Source: Deltaproteobacteria bacterium (lineage in GTDB: Bacteria > Desulfobacterota > DSM-4660 > Desulfatiglandales > Desulfatiglandaceae). Taken from it: a stretch of 8,236 nt of DNA. The notes under the pieces were generated by a model that was given only the letters and a program-made list of their open reading frames with translations, made no database searches and was not told the DNA's origin. Every line of letters begins with the position of its first letter. Within the stretch, counting starts at the first letter, position 1. The DNA lies in NCBI GenBank assembly GCA_003646995.1, contig QMLZ01000125.1, positions 1 through 8,236 of the forward strand, given 5' to 3'. Positions 6,371 to 8,236 of the stretch are shown here, in pieces. The translations under genes and the position numbers were made by a program.

Positions 6371-6399
6371 ATATTAACAGACAGGAAGCAGCGGCGCAA
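6371..6399 (-). promoter_or_regulatory. possible divergent promoter for the minus-strand unit
   Basis: On the minus strand TTGCGC (6399-6394), a 17-base spacer and TAATAT (6376-6371) with a TG pair close upstream of the -10 form a candidate sigma70 site. Its -10 lies only three bases from the plus-strand -10, so the two promoters would compete for polymerase. Confidence 0.3.
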
Positions 6400-6461
6400 A
6401 ACCTAACAGCATGCGCAGGTTCCCCCGGTCATGAAGCAGCGAAAAATAACGAAAGGAGTAA

Positions 6462-7007
6462 GTGTTGGATGATTACATGATATGGCTGGATTTGGAAATG
6501 AGCGGGCTGGATCCGGAACAACACGTGATCTTGGAAATAGCCTGCGTTGTCACAGACTGGGATCTTAATATCGTGGCAGAGGGTCCCGATATAGTTATAT
6601 TTCAGCCGGCGCACAAGCTGGCCAGCATGGAACAATGGAGCAGGCAACACCATGCTGCCTCCGGGCTCTTGCAAAAGGTCTCATCCTCATCGGTCTCATG
6701 CCTGCAGGCAGAAAGGCAAATCATAGAATTTCTGTCTAACTACGCAGAGCCAGGAAAAAGTCCCCTTTGCGGCAACTCCGTATGGCAAGACCGCCGGTTC
6801 CTCATCCGGCACATGCCAAAACTGGAAGCGTTTTTCCATTACCGTAACATCGATGTCAGTACCATTAAGGAGATCGTAAAAAGGTGGTATCCATCGCTGC
6901 CAAGGTTTGAAAAACAAAAGGCCCATCTGGCATTAAACGACATAAAAGAATCAATTCGGGAACTGGAATATTACAAGAACCAGGTTTTTTGCCAGCGGGC
7001 CGCTTGA
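6462..7007 (+). CDS. orn: oligoribonuclease (DEDDh 3'-5' exoribonuclease)
   Basis: This is a complete 181-residue protein of usual Orn length. It degrades 2- to 5-base RNA fragments, including pGpG from cyclic-di-GMP breakdown, to mononucleotides in the cytoplasm. All DEDDh residues are visible: D10 and E12 in WLDLEMSGLDP, D110 in GNSVWQDRRF, H155 in KAHLALND and D160. The signatures AEGPDIVI, HHAASGLL, GKSPLCGN and EAFFHYRNIDVST follow the E. coli protein closely. The start is uncertain by a few codons. GAAAGGAG (6451-6458) is three bases from GTG 6462 and six from TTG 6465; the latter spacing is better, and ATG 6477 would cut close to the catalytic DLE. It stands alone on its strand, with the divergent promoter region on its left. 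Confidence 0.95.
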   Translation: MLDDYMIWLDLEMSGLDPEQHVILEIACVVTDWDLNIVAEGPDIVIFQPAHKLASMEQWSRQHHAASGLLQKVSSSSVSCLQAERQIIEFLSNYAEPGKSPLCGNSVWQDRRFLIRHMPKLEAFFHYRNIDVSTIKEIVKRWYPSLPRFEKQKAHLALNDIKESIRELEYYKNQVFCQRAA

Positions 7008-7019
7008 TCACCGTAACAT

Positions 7020-7142
7020 TTACTGGGCAGCCCTTTTTCTCTGCTCTTCCGCTCTTATCTCCCTCCGAAGCATCTTGCCCACCTTTATCTTGAACTGAAA
7101 CTTGGGGGTTTGGGCTATAGTGCCAAGCTGTGGCTGGTTCTC
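7020..7142 (-). pseudogene. relic of an acyl-CoA synthetase C-terminus
   Basis: One minus-strand frame between stops (40 codons, TAA at 7022-7020) reads KIKVGKMLRREIRAEE and then a Lys/Arg tail. This matches the last block (A10 motif) of AMP-forming acyl-CoA synthetases, typically LPKxxVGKxLRRELRxEE, where the Lys after Gly is the adenylation lysine. The Pro-Lys pair of the motif is not intact (Phe-Lys). Two stops (TAA 7145-7143, TAG 7148-7146) block the frame upstream, and nothing upstream in any frame up to the phospholipase gene looks like the rest of the enzyme. It is best read as a decayed 3' end. Apart from it the 7008-7293 gap holds no convincing gene or terminator. Confidence 0.5.
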
Positions 7143-7293
7143 TTACTATGAAAACCGAATGATCTGGAGTGCCTCCAGGAAAGCAATGTGCAAATGCCCT
7201 TATTCTTTGATCGAAAACATGACGAGTTTGTGCACTAAGGGTCTGTGGCTCGGCAACCATGGGAGCAAATATATAGAATGCACACGTCCCATG

Positions 7294-8236
7294 TCAAGTA
7301 GCCTTTTCCGCGTTTCGGTCTTCATCACCCCCGCCCCTGCCCTTTGGAAAAAACCTCCTTAACAAGGGTAGGGCCTTGCGGATTTCCTTCAATTTCTCCT
7401 CAGTGGCTGCCATACCAATTGCAAGCAGATCTTTGGCCAAGGTAAAGTCTGTCCAGTGAAGATCCCCCACCTCGGGGTGTATTACCACATCGGCCCGTTC
7501 CAGCCTGCATCTTTCCAGGTGGTAACACATGATCTCCGTGCTTCTCACATATATGTCCATGGCAGAGCAAAATTGCTCCAAGGACTCTATGGCAGGGTTA
7601 ACGCTCACAGCGATAACGAAATCAGCCCCCTCATCTCTGGCGACCGGTGTGGGCACAAGATGAACAATCCCGCCATCGCAAAGCAAGCGCCCATCAAATT
7701 CCACTGGCGGTACAGCCGCAGGTACGGCACAGCTTGCCATGACAGCCTTGCGTAATGGACCTTCGTTGAACACAACAGCCTGGCCAGAGGCGATATCCGT
7801 TGCGACGGCCCGGAATGGCGGATCACAGTGCTCCACCCTAACGTCTGGCACAAAAAAGTCCACCATGGCCTGGAAATCTTCATACTGCAGGATCCCAGCC
7901 CGAAACATGGCGTAAGTCAGGATGAACTGATTTTTGAAAAAGGCTTGAATTTTTTGTGTAAAGGTAAGCTTCTTGCTTCTTTGGAGTTCTCTTATACTTT
8001 TCAGAGCAGAATTCTGAAAATCCGGGCTGCTCAAGAATTCCTCAACCCTCCGTTCGAGGTCAAAGGAATCAAGCCCGCATGCATAGCATGCCCCCACTAG
8101 GGCACCGATGCTTGTTCCCACGATCAGGTCAATGGGGATACCTTCCCTTTCAAGCACCCTCAGTACCCCTATGTGTGCCATTCCCCTGGCGCCTCCCCCG
8201 CCTAGTGCAAGGCCGATTTTTTTTCTTCTCCATATC
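7294..8236 (-). CDS. patatin-like phospholipase, RssA-type (5' end outside window)
   Basis: The frame is open through the window edge. The ATG at 8181 lies inside the domain, because upstream codons encode KKIGLALGGGGARG, the oxyanion-hole motif of the patatin family. The nucleophile elbow GTSIG follows (Ser codon at 8112-8110), and the second half of the Ser-Asp dyad is in CDGG (Asp codon near 7677). Family members hydrolyse acyl esters of phospholipids or related lipids. The protein is otherwise complete at its C-terminus, with a helical second half and a charged, Gly-rich tail (KGRGGGDEDRNAEKAT). The middle has a 60-residue helical insert (about 60-120 after the internal Met) typical of RssA-like proteins. 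No signal peptide is seen in the visible part. It runs towards the acyl-CoA synthetase relic and convergently to orn. The true substrate is unknown. Confidence 0.92.
   Translation of the reverse strand, partial: IWRRKKIGLALGGGGARGMAHIGVLRVLEREGIPIDLIVGTSIGALVGACYACGLDSFDLERRVEEFLSSPDFQNSALKSIRELQRSKKLTFTQKIQAFFKNQFILTYAMFRAGILQYEDFQAMVDFFVPDVRVEHCDPPFRAVATDIASGQAVVFNEGPLRKAVMASCAVPAAVPPVEFDGRLLCDGGIVHLVPTPVARDEGADFVIAVSVNPAIESLEQFCSAMDIYVRSTEIMCYHLERCRLERADVVIHPEVGDLHWTDFTLAKDLLAIGMAATEEKLKEIRKALPLLRRFFPKGRGGGDEDRNAEKAT

Noticed and set aside
7025..7039. GGG-CAG-CCC followed by a T-run after orn
   Set aside because: The T-run is suggestive, but a 3-bp stem is too short for a terminator.
6865..7260. 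Minus-strand frame of 131 codons overlapping the 3' end of orn and the gap
   Set aside because: It overlaps orn and lacks protein-like features; the frame with the acyl-CoA synthetase motif is a different one.
7102..7362. Plus-strand frame of 86 codons over the gap and the phospholipase 3' end
   Set aside because: It runs into the well-supported minus-strand gene and has no ribosome site or family resemblance.

Overview
The window reads as ordinary bacterial chromosome of mid-range G+C, most likely from an anaerobic deltaproteobacterial (Desulfobacterota-type) organism. This is inferred from a ferredoxin-linked 2-oxoacid oxidoreductase, several very strong AGGAGGT ribosome sites, a CoA-ligase tail and the mix of envelope proteins. 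No 16S, tRNA or other marker is present to prove it. I see no phage, insertion sequence, CRISPR array or RNA gene.

Left part (1-2329, plus strand): the 3' part of a 2-oxoacid:ferredoxin oxidoreductase gene in which the beta (thiamine-diphosphate) chain runs without a stop into a gamma-type domain. Then come a small lipoprotein of unknown function and an exported staphylococcal-nuclease-like protein. The last lacks the arginine that aligns with catalytic Arg35 of the family.

Middle (2460-4736, plus strand): a likely operon of a small four-cysteine protein with an AT-hook-like basic tail, a complete periplasmic HtrA/Deg serine protease with two PDZ domains, and a small exported beta-rich protein. 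All three have strong ribosome sites.

Right-middle (4776-6284, minus strand): a two-gene unit running towards the HtrA cluster. A 123-residue protein resembling FKBP/SlyD domains, with a Cys-rich tail, lies upstream of a roughly ten-helix membrane protein that appears internally duplicated. A long hairpin sits at the convergent junction and holds the stop codon of the membrane gene in its loop.

Right part (6285-8236): a divergent promoter region drives the minus unit and orn (oligoribonuclease, complete, plus strand). A 286-base stretch follows with a probable relic of an acyl-CoA synthetase C-terminus on the minus strand. A patatin-like phospholipase gene on the minus strand has its 5' end beyond the window edge.

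No entirely new multi-gene system is evident. The best leads are the duplicated membrane protein with its small FKBP-like neighbour, the four-Cys/AT-hook protein placed directly before htrA, the Arg-to-Gln nuclease and the acyl-CoA synthetase relic.
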